NCBI GenBank assembly: GCA_964486145.1 | Contig: CAZAMT010000001.1 | Location: 1 to 64,000, forward strand | DNA: 64,000 nt | Direction: 5' to 3' | Origin: CAZAMT01 sp964486145 | GTDB lineage: Bacteria > Bacteroidota > Bacteroidia > Bacteroidales > JAAAOM01 | Shown: positions 29,165 through 38,539 of the stretch, piece after piece | How positions within the stretch are numbered: the first letter of the stretch is position 1 | Layout of the letters: the number at the start of each line of letters is the position of its first letter | Made by a program: the position numbers and the translations under genes | The notes under the pieces: generated by a model | Told to the model about the DNA's origin: nothing | The model's input: the letters and a program-made list of their open reading frames with translations, nothing else | Databases searched by the model: none

Positions 29165-31510
29165 CTAATTTATTTGATAGGTAATACCTCCCAGAAAAAT
29201 AGGTTCGGTTTTGTCCATGTATGGAAATTGAACCGAATTTCCGATTAAATTTCTTGCATTAACATAGACATTCAGATTATTTACTATGGCATACGAAAGT
29301 TTAATATTTTGAATTATCTGTGCATCAATCCGTGTATCTCCATACTTATCGGAAAATTTTTGTTCCGTCACATAATAGGTTGAACTAAAAATGCTCGCTT
29401 TTTCATTTAAAAATGTATAATTAACCGTCAAGCCGCCAAACGCTGAAGGGGTCCACTCATGCACTTTTTCATCCACTTCATCCGGACCAAAATTATCATA
29501 CGTAAAATTGGCGGGATCACTTGTAAATGACATATACGCTTTTACTAACATATCTTCAATAGTGGCATCTTGTTTTAATACAATTTCGTTGTAAATATCT
29601 GTTCTCTGGATTGTGGAAAATGCCTTAACTACAAGATTTTCATTTGCAACCCAGCTAAGCGAAAGCGATGCACCCTGTTGAACAGCTTCAAGATTAATGT
29701 TTTGATATGACATGCGTACAAACGTTCTGTCTCCTAAATTCAAACTGGCTGAATCCGGATAGAGTGCCCCAAAATTTTGTGATGTGGTTTGAAATAATTC
29801 AAGATCCAACTGGAGATTCATAAGCGGTTTCCACCGGAATCCAAATTCGAGCATGTCCATCGTTAATAAATCAAGGTTTTTCGTCCCCTGAAAATAAATA
29901 TATCCGGGATCTGGCCTTCCTTCGCGATCCCACAAGAAATTTGAATAAGAATCAATGAGAAATGGGCCACGATTGGCTTTGGAGTAGACACCACGCAGCA
30001 ATGCATTTTCGGTTATGTTATATAATCCCGCGAACTGGTATGATAAATAAGGATCATCATGTGTGTTGTATTTTTCACCCCGAACCGCGGCAATCAAGCG
30101 AATTTTTTCCATGGGCCGGTAGTCTGCCCGTAAACTTAATGCCTGCGATGTTAAATCTTTATTTCCATTCAAAAATCCCTGCCCTTCTGTACTTAAATAA
30201 GGCCGATCATTATAGTCTGCCTTTTGAAAGAAAAAGCCCGGTGTCACCTCCAATTTCCCTAATTTTAAATTGTATTCAGCCGATGCATTAAAGTTGGAAA
30301 TATCAATTTTAAACCCTGTGTCCTGTCTGATAATATCCTGCCATCCGTTCAGTCCATTGACTTTAATTTGCAGGTTTTTAATCTTTCCGTTAAAATCAAA
30401 ATAACCGGTATTTGAAATTCTGCCAACACATGCCGCGGGATTATCACCCATCGTAGAAGACAAAACTTCAGAACTTTGATATCCAAATTTCAAACCGGTC
30501 GAAATATTATCGTTGACATCATAAAACACATAAGCATTTCCTCCCATGGTTTGCCTTGATAAATCAGGATTGGGATACATATCATCCACATCATCGGCAG
30601 GATCAAACACTTTGTAAGAAGTGTCATTCGGATTTTTCAGTTCAGCCAGTTCTTCCTTTGAAATAAAGCCACCTTCCCCACCATTGGCTAAATGCACATA
30701 CAGTAATTCGCTATTTCGTTTATACTGATCGAAATTTCCGGTCACACGAATGCCAAATTTATCAGTAAACTTTTTTCCTATTCCCAAATTTGTTTTTAGA
30801 ATACCATGTGAACCACTTTCTACATTACCTGTTGCCTGTAATTTCTGATTATCAACTGTTTTTGTAATTATGTTAACTACACCCGATACAGCGTTCGGCC
30901 CGTACAAAGCGCTGGAAGGGCCCCTTACCACTTCAATTCTGTCGATATCCTGTAATCCCACTGGTAACGTTTCCCAAAATGTTCCTCCATGTGCATAATT
31001 ATAAACAGGCCTTCCGTCAATCATCACAAGCGTAATTGAATTTTCAGAGTATAATATCATATGATTGCCTGGCAGGTTATCGTTACCCCGGATGTGAACA
31101 TCAAAATTACCATTGGTCTTTTCCCTGACAATTACGCCGGGAATCAGTCGTAATGCTTCCTCAATGGTTCGAACACCTGATTTTACGATTTCGTTATAAG
31201 AAATGACCGAAGTTGAAAGTGGTGCTTCGAAACTTTGTTCCACTTTTTTCGATGCAGATACGATATCTTTATTTAGAATCATTTCATATAATTCTTCCAA
31301 CGATACACCTACAATATCCGCAAGCTGCAATAATTGATCGAGAGGCATTTCAATGAGTTGCTCGTATGGAATATTCAAAACCTCTTCCCTTGTCATTTCA
31401 GTAACATCCCTGGTTACTGTTTCCTGTGCCTTTGTATTCTGCAGTGATACCAGTAAACCGATAAGAATAAACAGAAATGATAATATCTTTATAAATTTTA
31501 TTGTTTTCAT
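29165..31510 (-). CDS. TonB-dependent outer-membrane receptor
   Basis: A 781-residue receptor with a signal peptide ending near TKAQ. It lacks the CarboxypepD_reg domain of SusC proteins. Instead a leucine-rich helical segment (about 40-80; EQLIEMPLDQLLQLADIVG) precedes DIVSASKKVEQSFEAP, the region typical of receptors linked with YfiR proteins. The plug domain (about 95-215) contains RLIPGVIV, HIRGND, MIDGRPVY and IEVVRGPSSALYGPNAVSGVVNIIT. The remainder is the beta-barrel, ending in a short aromatic-poor strand. The ligand is unknown. It starts 18 bp after yfiR. Confidence 0.95.
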   Translation of the reverse strand: MKTIKFIKILSFLFILIGLLVSLQNTKAQETVTRDVTEMTREEVLNIPYEQLIEMPLDQLLQLADIVGVSLEELYEMILNKDIVSASKKVEQSFEAPLSTSVISYNEIVKSGVRTIEEALRLIPGVIVREKTNGNFDVHIRGNDNLPGNHMILYSENSITLVMIDGRPVYNYAHGGTFWETLPVGLQDIDRIEVVRGPSSALYGPNAVSGVVNIITKTVDNQKLQATGNVESGSHGILKTNLGIGKKFTDKFGIRVTGNFDQYKRNSELLYVHLANGGEGGFISKEELAELKNPNDTSYKVFDPADDVDDMYPNPDLSRQTMGGNAYVFYDVNDNISTGLKFGYQSSEVLSSTMGDNPAACVGRISNTGYFDFNGKIKNLQIKVNGLNGWQDIIRQDTGFKIDISNFNASAEYNLKLGKLEVTPGFFFQKADYNDRPYLSTEGQGFLNGNKDLTSQALSLRADYRPMEKIRLIAAVRGEKYNTHDDPYLSYQFAGLYNITENALLRGVYSKANRGPFLIDSYSNFLWDREGRPDPGYIYFQGTKNLDLLTMDMLEFGFRWKPLMNLQLDLELFQTTSQNFGALYPDSASLNLGDRTFVRMSYQNINLEAVQQGASLSLSWVANENLVVKAFSTIQRTDIYNEIVLKQDATIEDMLVKAYMSFTSDPANFTYDNFGPDEVDEKVHEWTPSAFGGLTVNYTFLNEKASIFSSTYYVTEQKFSDKYGDTRIDAQIIQNIKLSYAIVNNLNVYVNARNLIGNSVQFPYMDKTEPIFLGGITYQIN

Positions 31511-31528
31511 TTTTTTGCCAATTTTAGA

Positions 31529-32035
31529 TTATTCAACTACAATTCCCAATGATGTTAGAAATGAATTAAGCTTTAAGCCGCTACCTTTTATTTTTGATGG
31601 ATTGATTTCAAACTTTTGTTTCCCATCAATTTTCACATAATTAATCCCTGATCCCTGCTTTGCTAATCCGGGTTTATCAGAAATGAGGAGCACCGGTTTG
31701 TTTTGCAGCTTTGACACCACCTCATTCAGTTGCGAACTCTTTGAAGGAACAATGTATACGATGTGGGCATGACCAATTTCATTGGCATTGTTAACACTTT
31801 TTACCTTAATCATCTGATTGCCCACTTTCTTTTTCGCAGCAAGTTTTTTCAGTTCTTCAATAATTGGTGAATTACCGAGGACGGTGATAACAAAGTCTCC
31901 ACTTTTATCAGGCCATTCAATGTCTTTGGTGAAATTGTACATGAACAGAGCCTTGAACATGTCTTCCTGGGCTTTAAGTTCACCCTGACTAATCATGTAA
32001 AAAAGCACGAAAAATGCAAAAACAAACTTTTTCAT
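31529..32035 (-). CDS. YfiR family periplasmic protein
   Basis: A 168-residue secreted protein with a signal peptide ending near LKAQ. The mature start EDMFKALFMYNFTKDIEWPD and the following FVITVLGNSPI and VLLISDKPGLAKQGSGINYVKIDGKQKFEINP match YfiR/DUF4154. In Pseudomonas, YfiR is a periplasmic repressor of the diguanylate cyclase YfiN. No GGDEF gene is present here, so the partner must differ. It is first in the operon with the TonB receptor and lipoprotein. Confidence 0.9.
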   Translation of the reverse strand: MKKFVFAFFVLFYMISQGELKAQEDMFKALFMYNFTKDIEWPDKSGDFVITVLGNSPIIEELKKLAAKKKVGNQMIKVKSVNNANEIGHAHIVYIVPSKSSQLNEVVSKLQNKPVLLISDKPGLAKQGSGINYVKIDGKQKFEINPSKIKGSGLKLNSFLTSLGIVVE

Positions 32036-32337
32036 ATTTTAATGTGGTTTGTGAATAATAAAACTTAATAAGCCAGGGTTTGCCGTTGATTCCAGGGTTG
32101 CGAGAAAAATAATAACGTTTAATTATGAGACTTATACAAAAACCAGCAAAAAAGGTTATAGAAAATTAAAAAAGTTAATGAATTTTTAATAGTGAACGGT
32201 CAGAGTGCCTTCACCGCGATAGATAGGTGGGGGAACTTTCCGTTCGCAAATAACTTAACGAAGTGAACTCACGAAGCAACGCGAGTAAACATGTTCCACG
32301 ATTGTTGGGGGCTGGCTGTGTGTGAGTTAATGATTAT
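32036..32337. other. 302-bp intergenic region between polA and yfiR
   Basis: No gene is seen. It follows the polA stop and precedes the yfiR start, both on the minus strand. A short inverted repeat, GAACGG (32194-32199) and CCGTTC (32240-32245), may help end polA transcription. A lone parS-like half-site TGTTCCACG occurs near 32290 but is not palindromic. The yfiR promoter should lie at 32040-32110; no clear TAnnTTTG box was found. Confidence 0.5.
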
Positions 32338-35121
32338 TTAATGAGCTTCCAGCCAATGATTTCCGGTGCCATAATCTACCACCAAAGGAACCTTCAGTTG
32401 AATGACATTTTGCATAGCATCTACAACTAAGTCTTTAGTTGGTTCAATTTCATTTTGTGGTACTTCAAGAACCAGTTCATCATGCACCTGTAATATCATT
32501 TTGGCTCCGAGATTTTGCTTTTCAATTTCCCGGAATACCTTAATCATTGCTAACTTAATTATGTCAGCAGCAGAGCCCTGGATGGGTGCATTAATAGCAT
32601 TCCTTTCAGCAATGCCGCGTACGACACCATTTCTGGAATTAATATCTTTGAGATACCTTTTCCTTCCCATTATTGTTTCAACATATCCTTTATCACGGGC
32701 AATTTTAATACTGTCTGACATGTATTTATGCACTCCTGGATATGAATGAAAATAGCCGTCAATCAGTGCTTTTGCATCGGTTCGCGGTATGTACAACCGT
32801 TGTGCCAGACCAAAGGCTGATATTCCGTAAATAATTCCAAAATTTGCAGTTTTGGCACGACTTCGTTGTTCCTTTGAAACCTCATTTACAGGTATTTTGT
32901 AAATTTTAGCTGCTGTTGCAGCGTGAATGTCTTCGTTTTGATTAAATGCTTCTATCATTGCCTTGTCATCACTCATGTGTGCCATCAATCGAAGTTCAAT
33001 TTGCGAATAATCTGCTGAAAGCAAAATATATCTATCGTCCGGGATAAAAGATTTTCGGATTTCCCGTCCCTCCTCTTCTCTTACAGGAATGTTTTGCAGG
33101 TTTGGGTTGTTTGAACTCAATCGACCTGTTGCAGCGATGGCCTGATTAAACGAGGTATGTACCCTACCCGTATTTGGATTTATAAGTTTCGGCAATGCAT
33201 CCACGTATGTAGAAAGCAATTTTGTGAGTGACCTGTATTTTAAAATTTTATGGATAATGGGATGATTTTCCCGTATGGCCAACAGCGTTTCCTCGCTGGT
33301 TGAATACTGTTTTGATTTGGTCTTTTTTGGATTATCAACGATTTTTAACTTGTCAAAAAGAACTTCTCCCAACTGTTTGGGAGAAGCAATGTTAAAATCA
33401 ACTCCTGCCAGTTGAATAATTTCTTCGCGAATGCTGATAATATCTTTTGTTAATTTTTCTGAATATGTTTTTAAGGCGTCCCTATCCAATTTCACACCTG
33501 ATGTTTCCATCCAGGTAAGAACGTGAATCAACGGCATTTCCATGTCATACGCCAATTTGTCAAGATCTTGTTTTTGCAATTCTTTTTTTAGAATTTTCGC
33601 AAGCTGCAATGTAATATCTGCATCCTCGGAAGCATATTCCTTCAGCTTGTCAATTTCAACATCTTTCATATTTAATTGGCCTTTGCCTTTGGAACCAATC
33701 AATGTTTCTATTGAAACAGGTGAATAGGAAAGATATGTTTCTGCCAAATAATCAAGATTATGTTTAAGTTCAGGCTGCAGGATATAATGGGCAATCATTG
33801 TATCAAACAATTCTCCCTTGACGGATATTCCGGCATGGCCCAATACTTCCATATCAAATTTGATGTTCTGTCCGATTTTTTTAATGTTGGCATCTTCAAA
33901 TACTTCTTTCAACATTTGAATGTAATCCAACTTGTTTTCTGACTCGAACAAATGAATATAATATGCTTTTGATTTCTCAAGGGAAACGGATATGCCAATA
34001 ATTTCTGAATTAAACGGGTTGAGGCCCGTGGTTTCGGTATCGAAACATAACTCTTTATTTGCTTTAATTTCATTACATAGATTCTGAACGTCACTTATTC
34101 CTGTTATCAGTTTATATTCATGATCAACATCCTCGATTGTTTTATAATTCGTGGGTTCCGTTTTAAACATATCTGGTTCCGGAGCATCGAACAATTCCTT
34201 TTGTATGACATTTGCATTACCGCCATTATTCGTTTTTGATACATCATTATTGAATAGACGTCTGGCAATAGAATTAAATTCCAGTTCATTAAAAAGCGGA
34301 AGCAGTTTACTTTGATCCGGTTTATCATAAACAAGTTTAGAGGGTTCAAATGTAACCGGCACATCAGTGATAATGGTTGCCAACTTTTTCGAGAGCATGA
34401 TTTGCTCTTTGCTATTTAAGACATTTTCTTTTTGTTTGCCTTTTAATTTTTCAACATTATCTATAAGATTTTCTACAGAATGAAACTGAGCAATAAGTTT
34501 TTTGGAGGTCTTCTCTCCGATTCCCGGCACACCGGGAATATTATCGGATGCATCACCCCATAAAGCAAGGATATCAATAACCTGTTTTGGATCAGATATC
34601 ATAAACTTCTCACAAATTTCTTTTACTCCCCAAATTTCAATGTCACCACCGGATCTTCTGGGTTTATACATTTTAATGTTTTCGGAAACCAGTTGTCCGA
34701 AATCCTTATCAGGTGTTACCATGAATGTTGTATAACCCTGTTCGTTTGCATGATTTGCAAGTGTTCCAATAACATCATCAGCTTCATATCCGGGTATTTC
34801 GATAACCGGTATTGAAAAAGCATCTAAAAGTTGTTTTATGTAAGGAACTGAACTTTTAATTCCCTCCGGTGTTTCTTCGCGATTCGCCTTATACTCCGGA
34901 TAAATTTCGGATCTGAATGTTGGTGTTGTAGGATCGAAAACAACACCAATGTGCGTTGGTTTTTCTTTATTGATTAGATCCAGCAGTGTATTGGTAAATC
35001 CATATGCAGCAGATGTATCCAATCCTTTTGAATTTACAATGGGCCGGTTGATAAACGCGTAATATGATCGAAAGATCAATGCATAAGCATCCAGTAAAAA
35101 TAATCGATTATCATTTTCCAT
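32338..35121 (-). CDS. polA: DNA polymerase I
   Basis: A 927-residue family A polymerase with all three domains. The 5' nuclease (about 1-290) has GYEADDVIGTLA and DKDFGQL. The 3'-5' proofreading domain seems active: DTETTGLNP, GQNIKFDMEVL and YASEDADITLQLA carry the metal-binding residues. The polymerase has motif A DYSQIELRLMAH, motif B RAKTANFGIIYG and motif C QVHDELVLEVP. It serves Okazaki fragment processing and repair synthesis. A strong terminator separates it from arsR upstream. Confidence 0.98.
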   Translation of the reverse strand: MENDNRLFLLDAYALIFRSYYAFINRPIVNSKGLDTSAAYGFTNTLLDLINKEKPTHIGVVFDPTTPTFRSEIYPEYKANREETPEGIKSSVPYIKQLLDAFSIPVIEIPGYEADDVIGTLANHANEQGYTTFMVTPDKDFGQLVSENIKMYKPRRSGGDIEIWGVKEICEKFMISDPKQVIDILALWGDASDNIPGVPGIGEKTSKKLIAQFHSVENLIDNVEKLKGKQKENVLNSKEQIMLSKKLATIITDVPVTFEPSKLVYDKPDQSKLLPLFNELEFNSIARRLFNNDVSKTNNGGNANVIQKELFDAPEPDMFKTEPTNYKTIEDVDHEYKLITGISDVQNLCNEIKANKELCFDTETTGLNPFNSEIIGISVSLEKSKAYYIHLFESENKLDYIQMLKEVFEDANIKKIGQNIKFDMEVLGHAGISVKGELFDTMIAHYILQPELKHNLDYLAETYLSYSPVSIETLIGSKGKGQLNMKDVEIDKLKEYASEDADITLQLAKILKKELQKQDLDKLAYDMEMPLIHVLTWMETSGVKLDRDALKTYSEKLTKDIISIREEIIQLAGVDFNIASPKQLGEVLFDKLKIVDNPKKTKSKQYSTSEETLLAIRENHPIIHKILKYRSLTKLLSTYVDALPKLINPNTGRVHTSFNQAIAATGRLSSNNPNLQNIPVREEEGREIRKSFIPDDRYILLSADYSQIELRLMAHMSDDKAMIEAFNQNEDIHAATAAKIYKIPVNEVSKEQRSRAKTANFGIIYGISAFGLAQRLYIPRTDAKALIDGYFHSYPGVHKYMSDSIKIARDKGYVETIMGRKRYLKDINSRNGVVRGIAERNAINAPIQGSAADIIKLAMIKVFREIEKQNLGAKMILQVHDELVLEVPQNEIEPTKDLVVDAMQNVIQLKVPLVVDYGTGNHWLEAH

Positions 35122-35135
35122 AATTAACTGTATAA

Positions 35136-35162
35136 AAAAATCCCTTCAGAAAAGGGATTTTT
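35136..35162 (-). terminator. Intrinsic terminator of the ArsR gene
   Basis: AAATCCCTT and AAGGGATTT form a 9-bp stem (11 with A/T ends) and a 5-nt loop. On the minus strand it ends in a seven-T run. It lies 24 bp past the arsR stop and just before polA, so polA should have its own promoter very close to its start. Confidence 0.85.
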
Positions 35163-35185
35163 GTAATTATTTTGTGTTGTTCAAT

Positions 35186-35485
35186 TTAATAACATGCACA
35201 TTTACTAATACATTCTACAATGTTGCTTAAATTATCATGCTTCAAAAAATAGTATGTATTTTTTCCTTCCCGCTTGGAGGTTAGTACACCCTTATCTTTT
35301 AAAATCCCCAAATGATGTGAAGTAGTTGACTGTTCAATACCAAGTAATTCATGTATTTCTGTTACTGTTAAATGCTTTCCGTCTTCTAAGTGATTGAGAA
35401 TTGCTATTCTCATTGGGTGTGCAATTGCCTTTAACATGTTAGCTGCGCGCTCCAGTTGTTCCGGAGTTAAGGTGCTAAATTTCAT
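35186..35485 (-). CDS. ArsR-family transcriptional regulator with C-terminal cysteines
   Basis: A 99-residue winged-helix repressor starting at ATG 35485 (an upstream TTG at 35512 is less likely). HTH features: MLKAIAHPMRIAILNHL, then LLGIEQSTTSHHLGILKDKGVL, and wing KREGKNTYYFL. Three cysteines sit at the C-terminal end (ECISKCACY), where they could bind a metal or sense sulfur/redox species. The typical ELCVCDL metal site of ArsR helix 3 is absent (TEIHELLGIEQ instead). The target is probably its own promoter; see the operator at 35546-35563. No transporter or sulfur gene is adjacent. Confidence 0.9.
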   Translation of the reverse strand: MKFSTLTPEQLERAANMLKAIAHPMRIAILNHLEDGKHLTVTEIHELLGIEQSTTSHHLGILKDKGVLTSKREGKNTYYFLKHDNLSNIVECISKCACY

Positions 35486-35545
35486 TGTATTTATTTCTTT
35501 AAATAATTCCAAGCAGGATTGATTTAGGTTTTCTTTCTACAAATA

Positions 35546-35563
35546 CAAATATATAAATATATT
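35546..35563 (-). promoter_or_regulatory. arsR promoter -7 box overlapping an inverted repeat
   Basis: On the minus strand 35553-35546 reads TATATTTG, a perfect Bacteroidota -7 box (TAnnTTTG), about 60 bp before the arsR ATG. It overlaps a perfect inverted repeat AATATAT-AA-ATATATT (35548-35563). An ArsR dimer bound here would block the polymerase, which fits autorepression. The region is shared with the divergent polyprenyl synthase gene. Confidence 0.6.
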
Positions 35564-35681
35564 ATAAAGGTAAACATATTAAAAAGAAATATATTGAATT
35601 TACACACGTAAATAATTTATATAATGATTAATTTTAGCGCCTGTTTTTGATGAATGCAAAATTTGAATTAAATGTATATAA

Positions 35682-36656
35682 ATGGCTACTTTAAATGAAA
35701 TAAAAAAACCTGTTGAATTTGAAATATCAGAATTTGAAAAATATTTTCAGTCTTCACTTGAAAGCAAAATTCCTTTATTGAAAATTGTCCTCAATTACAT
35801 TTTGCGAAGAAAGGGAAAACAAATGCGTCCCTTGTTTGTACTTCTTTCTGCAAAAACCCTCGGAAATATAACTCCTTCGTCGTACGTAGCAGCATCATTA
35901 ATTGAATTGCTACATACTTCCAGCCTTATTCATGATGATGTTGTTGACGAATCGTATGAACGGCGGGGAGCATTTTCGGTGAATGCATTATGGAAGTCAA
36001 AAATATCCGTTCTGGTTGGAGATTTTCTTCTGGCGCAGGGATTACTGCTTTCTGTAAAAAATAAAACTTATGATTTACTGGAAATTGTTTCAGACGCTGT
36101 TAAAGAAATGAGCGAAGGTGAACTTTTGCAAATTCAGAAATCCAGAAAATTAGATATCACCGAATCTCAGTATTATGAAATTATCGAGAAAAAGACGGCC
36201 TCACTCATCGCGGCTTGCACTGCTTGTGGAGCAAAATCAGTTACAGATGATTTGGAAATTGTTGACCAAATGAAATCCTTTGGAAAACTTACGGGAATTG
36301 CATTTCAAATTAAGGATGATTTGCTTGATTACGAACCCAAAGGCATGATTGGAAAACCTACCGGAAACGACATTAAAGAGAAAAAATTAACGCTCCCGCT
36401 TATTTATGCACTTGGGCAAACAACAACGTCCAGCAAAAAATCCATTTTGCGTATAATTAATAAACCAAATAAAAATCAGGCCAGGGTAAACGAGGTCATC
36501 GAATTTGTAAAGTCCAATAACGGCATTGGTTATGCCATTGAAAAAATGCATGATTATAAAAATCAGGCCCTGGAAATTTTGAATGCATTTGATCCATCAT
36601 CATCGCGTCAGTCTCTTATTGACCTGGTCAACTTTACGGTAGAACGGAAAAAATAA
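35682..36656 (+). CDS. Polyprenyl diphosphate synthase
   Basis: A 324-residue trans-isoprenyl diphosphate synthase. First aspartate-rich motif LIHDDVVDES (near residue 86) with ERRG following, second motif KDDLLDYEP near 211. It condenses isopentenyl diphosphate onto an allylic chain. Chain length (solanesyl or octaprenyl, for menaquinone) cannot be read reliably. It is divergent from arsR with a 196-bp shared region; no terminator is obvious before the convergent uvrC. Confidence 0.95.
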   Translation: MATLNEIKKPVEFEISEFEKYFQSSLESKIPLLKIVLNYILRRKGKQMRPLFVLLSAKTLGNITPSSYVAASLIELLHTSSLIHDDVVDESYERRGAFSVNALWKSKISVLVGDFLLAQGLLLSVKNKTYDLLEIVSDAVKEMSEGELLQIQKSRKLDITESQYYEIIEKKTASLIAACTACGAKSVTDDLEIVDQMKSFGKLTGIAFQIKDDLLDYEPKGMIGKPTGNDIKEKKLTLPLIYALGQTTTSSKKSILRIINKPNKNQARVNEVIEFVKSNNGIGYAIEKMHDYKNQALEILNAFDPSSSRQSLIDLVNFTVERKK

Positions 36657-36686
36657 AAATGGGGAGGGTTCATGTTATGTTTACCA

Positions 36687-38474
36687 CTACGTATGAAAAT
36701 AATTGTACACGATTTTTGCCTTTGCCTTTCCAACCATTTTTGTAAGGCTCTCCAAATTGGTTTCTTTAATATTTTTTACTGACCCGAGTTGTTTTAGCAG
36801 AATTTCTTTGGTTTTGTCGCCAACCCCTTTAATTTTTTCCAATTCGGATGAAATGGCTGTTGATGATCGTTTATTACGATGAAATGAAATTGCAAACCGG
36901 TGTGCTTCATTTCTTAATTGCTGTATAACTTTTAGTGAGGGCGAATTTTTATCAAGATACAATGGTACGCTGTCGCCGTAAAAAAATATCTCCTCCAGTT
37001 TTTTCGCAATACCAATCAGAGCAATTTCCTTATCCAGTTCCAAATTTTTTATACTTTCCATGGCAGCATTCAGTTGTCCTTTACCCCCGTCGATAACAAC
37101 AAGTTGTGGCAGAGGGCTCCCCTCTTCCCGCAATCGATTGTATCTTCTGTAAACGACTTCCTGCATGGATGCAAAATCATTTGCACCTACTACGGATTTG
37201 ATATTATAATGCCGGTAATGACTTTTTGCTGGTTTACCATTCTTAAAAACAACGCATGATGCTACCGGATGAGAACCCTGAATATTTGAATTGTCAAAAC
37301 ATTCGATATGTACCGGCAATTTTTGCAATTTTAAATCTTCTTTGATTGCATTGAGTATTACGTTTGATTTTGATTTTACTTTTGATAATTCGACCTGTTT
37401 CTTTTTTTCATATAAATGGTACCTTGCATTTCGCTCCGACAAATCAATCAGCTTTTTCTTATCACCTATTTTTGGTATGGTTACTTTAATGTTATCAAAC
37501 GGAAACTCGATATTAAATGGCACCAGTATTTCTTTTAAATTTGACCGTGTCTTGCTTCTGATATCTAAAATGGCTAATGGCAAAATTTGCTCTATATTTT
37601 CGTTGAGTTTTTTAATTATTTCAATGGTATGTGCTTGAATAATGGCTCCATTTATAATTTTTAGGAAATTTACGAATACAGTTTTTTGATCCTCCGCGGC
37701 AGCATAAACCTCCAATTCCTTAATGGCAGGATTGACAATCGTGGATTTGCTTTTATACCTTTCCAGAATTTCAATACGTTCTTTTAATCGTTGAGCTTCT
37801 TCAAATTTAAGTTCAGCAGAAAACTTTCTCATTGTTTCCTGTAAATAGTGAATTACTTCCTGTAAATTTCCTTTAATGATATTCCTAACATTTTTAATCG
37901 CTTCATTGTAATCAGGTTCTGACTGCAAATTTTCACATGGGCCTTTACAATTGCCTATGTGGTATTCTAAACAAACCTTAAATTTTTGTGCTATAATGTT
38001 TTCCTTCGTTAAATTGTAATTGCATGTTCGCAACTGGTATAATTGCTTAATGAGTGAGAGTAAGGTGCGAACCATCTTAGCAGAAGTATACGGTCCAAAA
38101 TATTCTGAACCATCATTCATTATGTTACGGGTTGAAAACACTCTCGGAAAATGTTCATTTTTAATGCAAATCCAGGGAAATGATTTATCATCTTTTAATT
38201 GAACGTTGTATTTGGGTTGGTACTTTTTAATTAAGTTGTTTTCCAGCAACAGGGCATCCGATTCAGATTCGACAACAATGTGCTTTATATCTGAAATTTT
38301 TGATACCAATAATTTCAGTTTATATGTGTCGGCTTTTGATTGATTAAAATATGAAGCAACTCGCTTTTTTAAATCTTTTGCTTTTCCAATGTAAATAACA
38401 TTGCCATTGTCATCAAAATATTGATAGACTCCTGGTTTGTTTGGTAATGCGAGTATTTTTGATTTAATATCCAT
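36687..38474 (-). CDS. uvrC: Excinuclease ABC subunit C
   Basis: A 595-residue UvrC, which makes both incisions in nucleotide excision repair. The GIY-YIG domain is at the N-terminus (GVYQYFDDNGNVIYIGKAKDL), the UVR motif near 200 (FEEAQRLKERIEIL), the RNase H-like endonuclease domain in the C-terminal half (HIECFDNSNIQG, VIDGGKGQL), and a terminal HhH pair (IKGVGDKTKEILLKQLG). The frame is open to an ATG at 38540, but the extra 22 codons are only a translation of two parS-like palindromes. The ATG at 38474 gives MDIKSKILALPNKPGVYQY and is the real start. Confidence 0.96.
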   Translation of the reverse strand: MDIKSKILALPNKPGVYQYFDDNGNVIYIGKAKDLKKRVASYFNQSKADTYKLKLLVSKISDIKHIVVESESDALLLENNLIKKYQPKYNVQLKDDKSFPWICIKNEHFPRVFSTRNIMNDGSEYFGPYTSAKMVRTLLSLIKQLYQLRTCNYNLTKENIIAQKFKVCLEYHIGNCKGPCENLQSEPDYNEAIKNVRNIIKGNLQEVIHYLQETMRKFSAELKFEEAQRLKERIEILERYKSKSTIVNPAIKELEVYAAAEDQKTVFVNFLKIINGAIIQAHTIEIIKKLNENIEQILPLAILDIRSKTRSNLKEILVPFNIEFPFDNIKVTIPKIGDKKKLIDLSERNARYHLYEKKKQVELSKVKSKSNVILNAIKEDLKLQKLPVHIECFDNSNIQGSHPVASCVVFKNGKPAKSHYRHYNIKSVVGANDFASMQEVVYRRYNRLREEGSPLPQLVVIDGGKGQLNAAMESIKNLELDKEIALIGIAKKLEEIFFYGDSVPLYLDKNSPSLKVIQQLRNEAHRFAISFHRNKRSSTAISSELEKIKGVGDKTKEILLKQLGSVKNIKETNLESLTKMVGKAKAKIVYNYFHT

Positions 38475-38484
38475 AAAAATAAAA

Positions 38485-38506
38485 AAGTGTTCCACGTGGA
38501 ACACTT
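38485..38506. other. parS-like site 1
   Basis: TGTTCCACGTGGAACA at 38488-38503 is a perfect 16-bp palindrome, extended to 22 bp by matching flanks (38485-38506). It differs from the near-universal ParB site TGTTTCACGTGAAACA only by a symmetric C/G change. It sits 11 bp upstream of the uvrC ATG. Confidence 0.7.
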
Positions 38507-38523
38507 CAATTGAAATTTTCATT

Positions 38524-38539
38524 TGTTCCACGTGGAACA
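38524..38539. other. parS-like site 2
   Basis: A second TGTTCCACGTGGAACA, 36 bp (centre to centre) from site 1 and touching the mnmG stop codon. Two identical sites so close together are typical of a ParB-loading cluster. parS near mnmG (gidA) is common in other phyla. Confidence 0.7.

Noticed and set aside
32290..32305. Half parS-like site TGTTCCACG
   Set aside because: The second half does not match, so no palindrome is formed.
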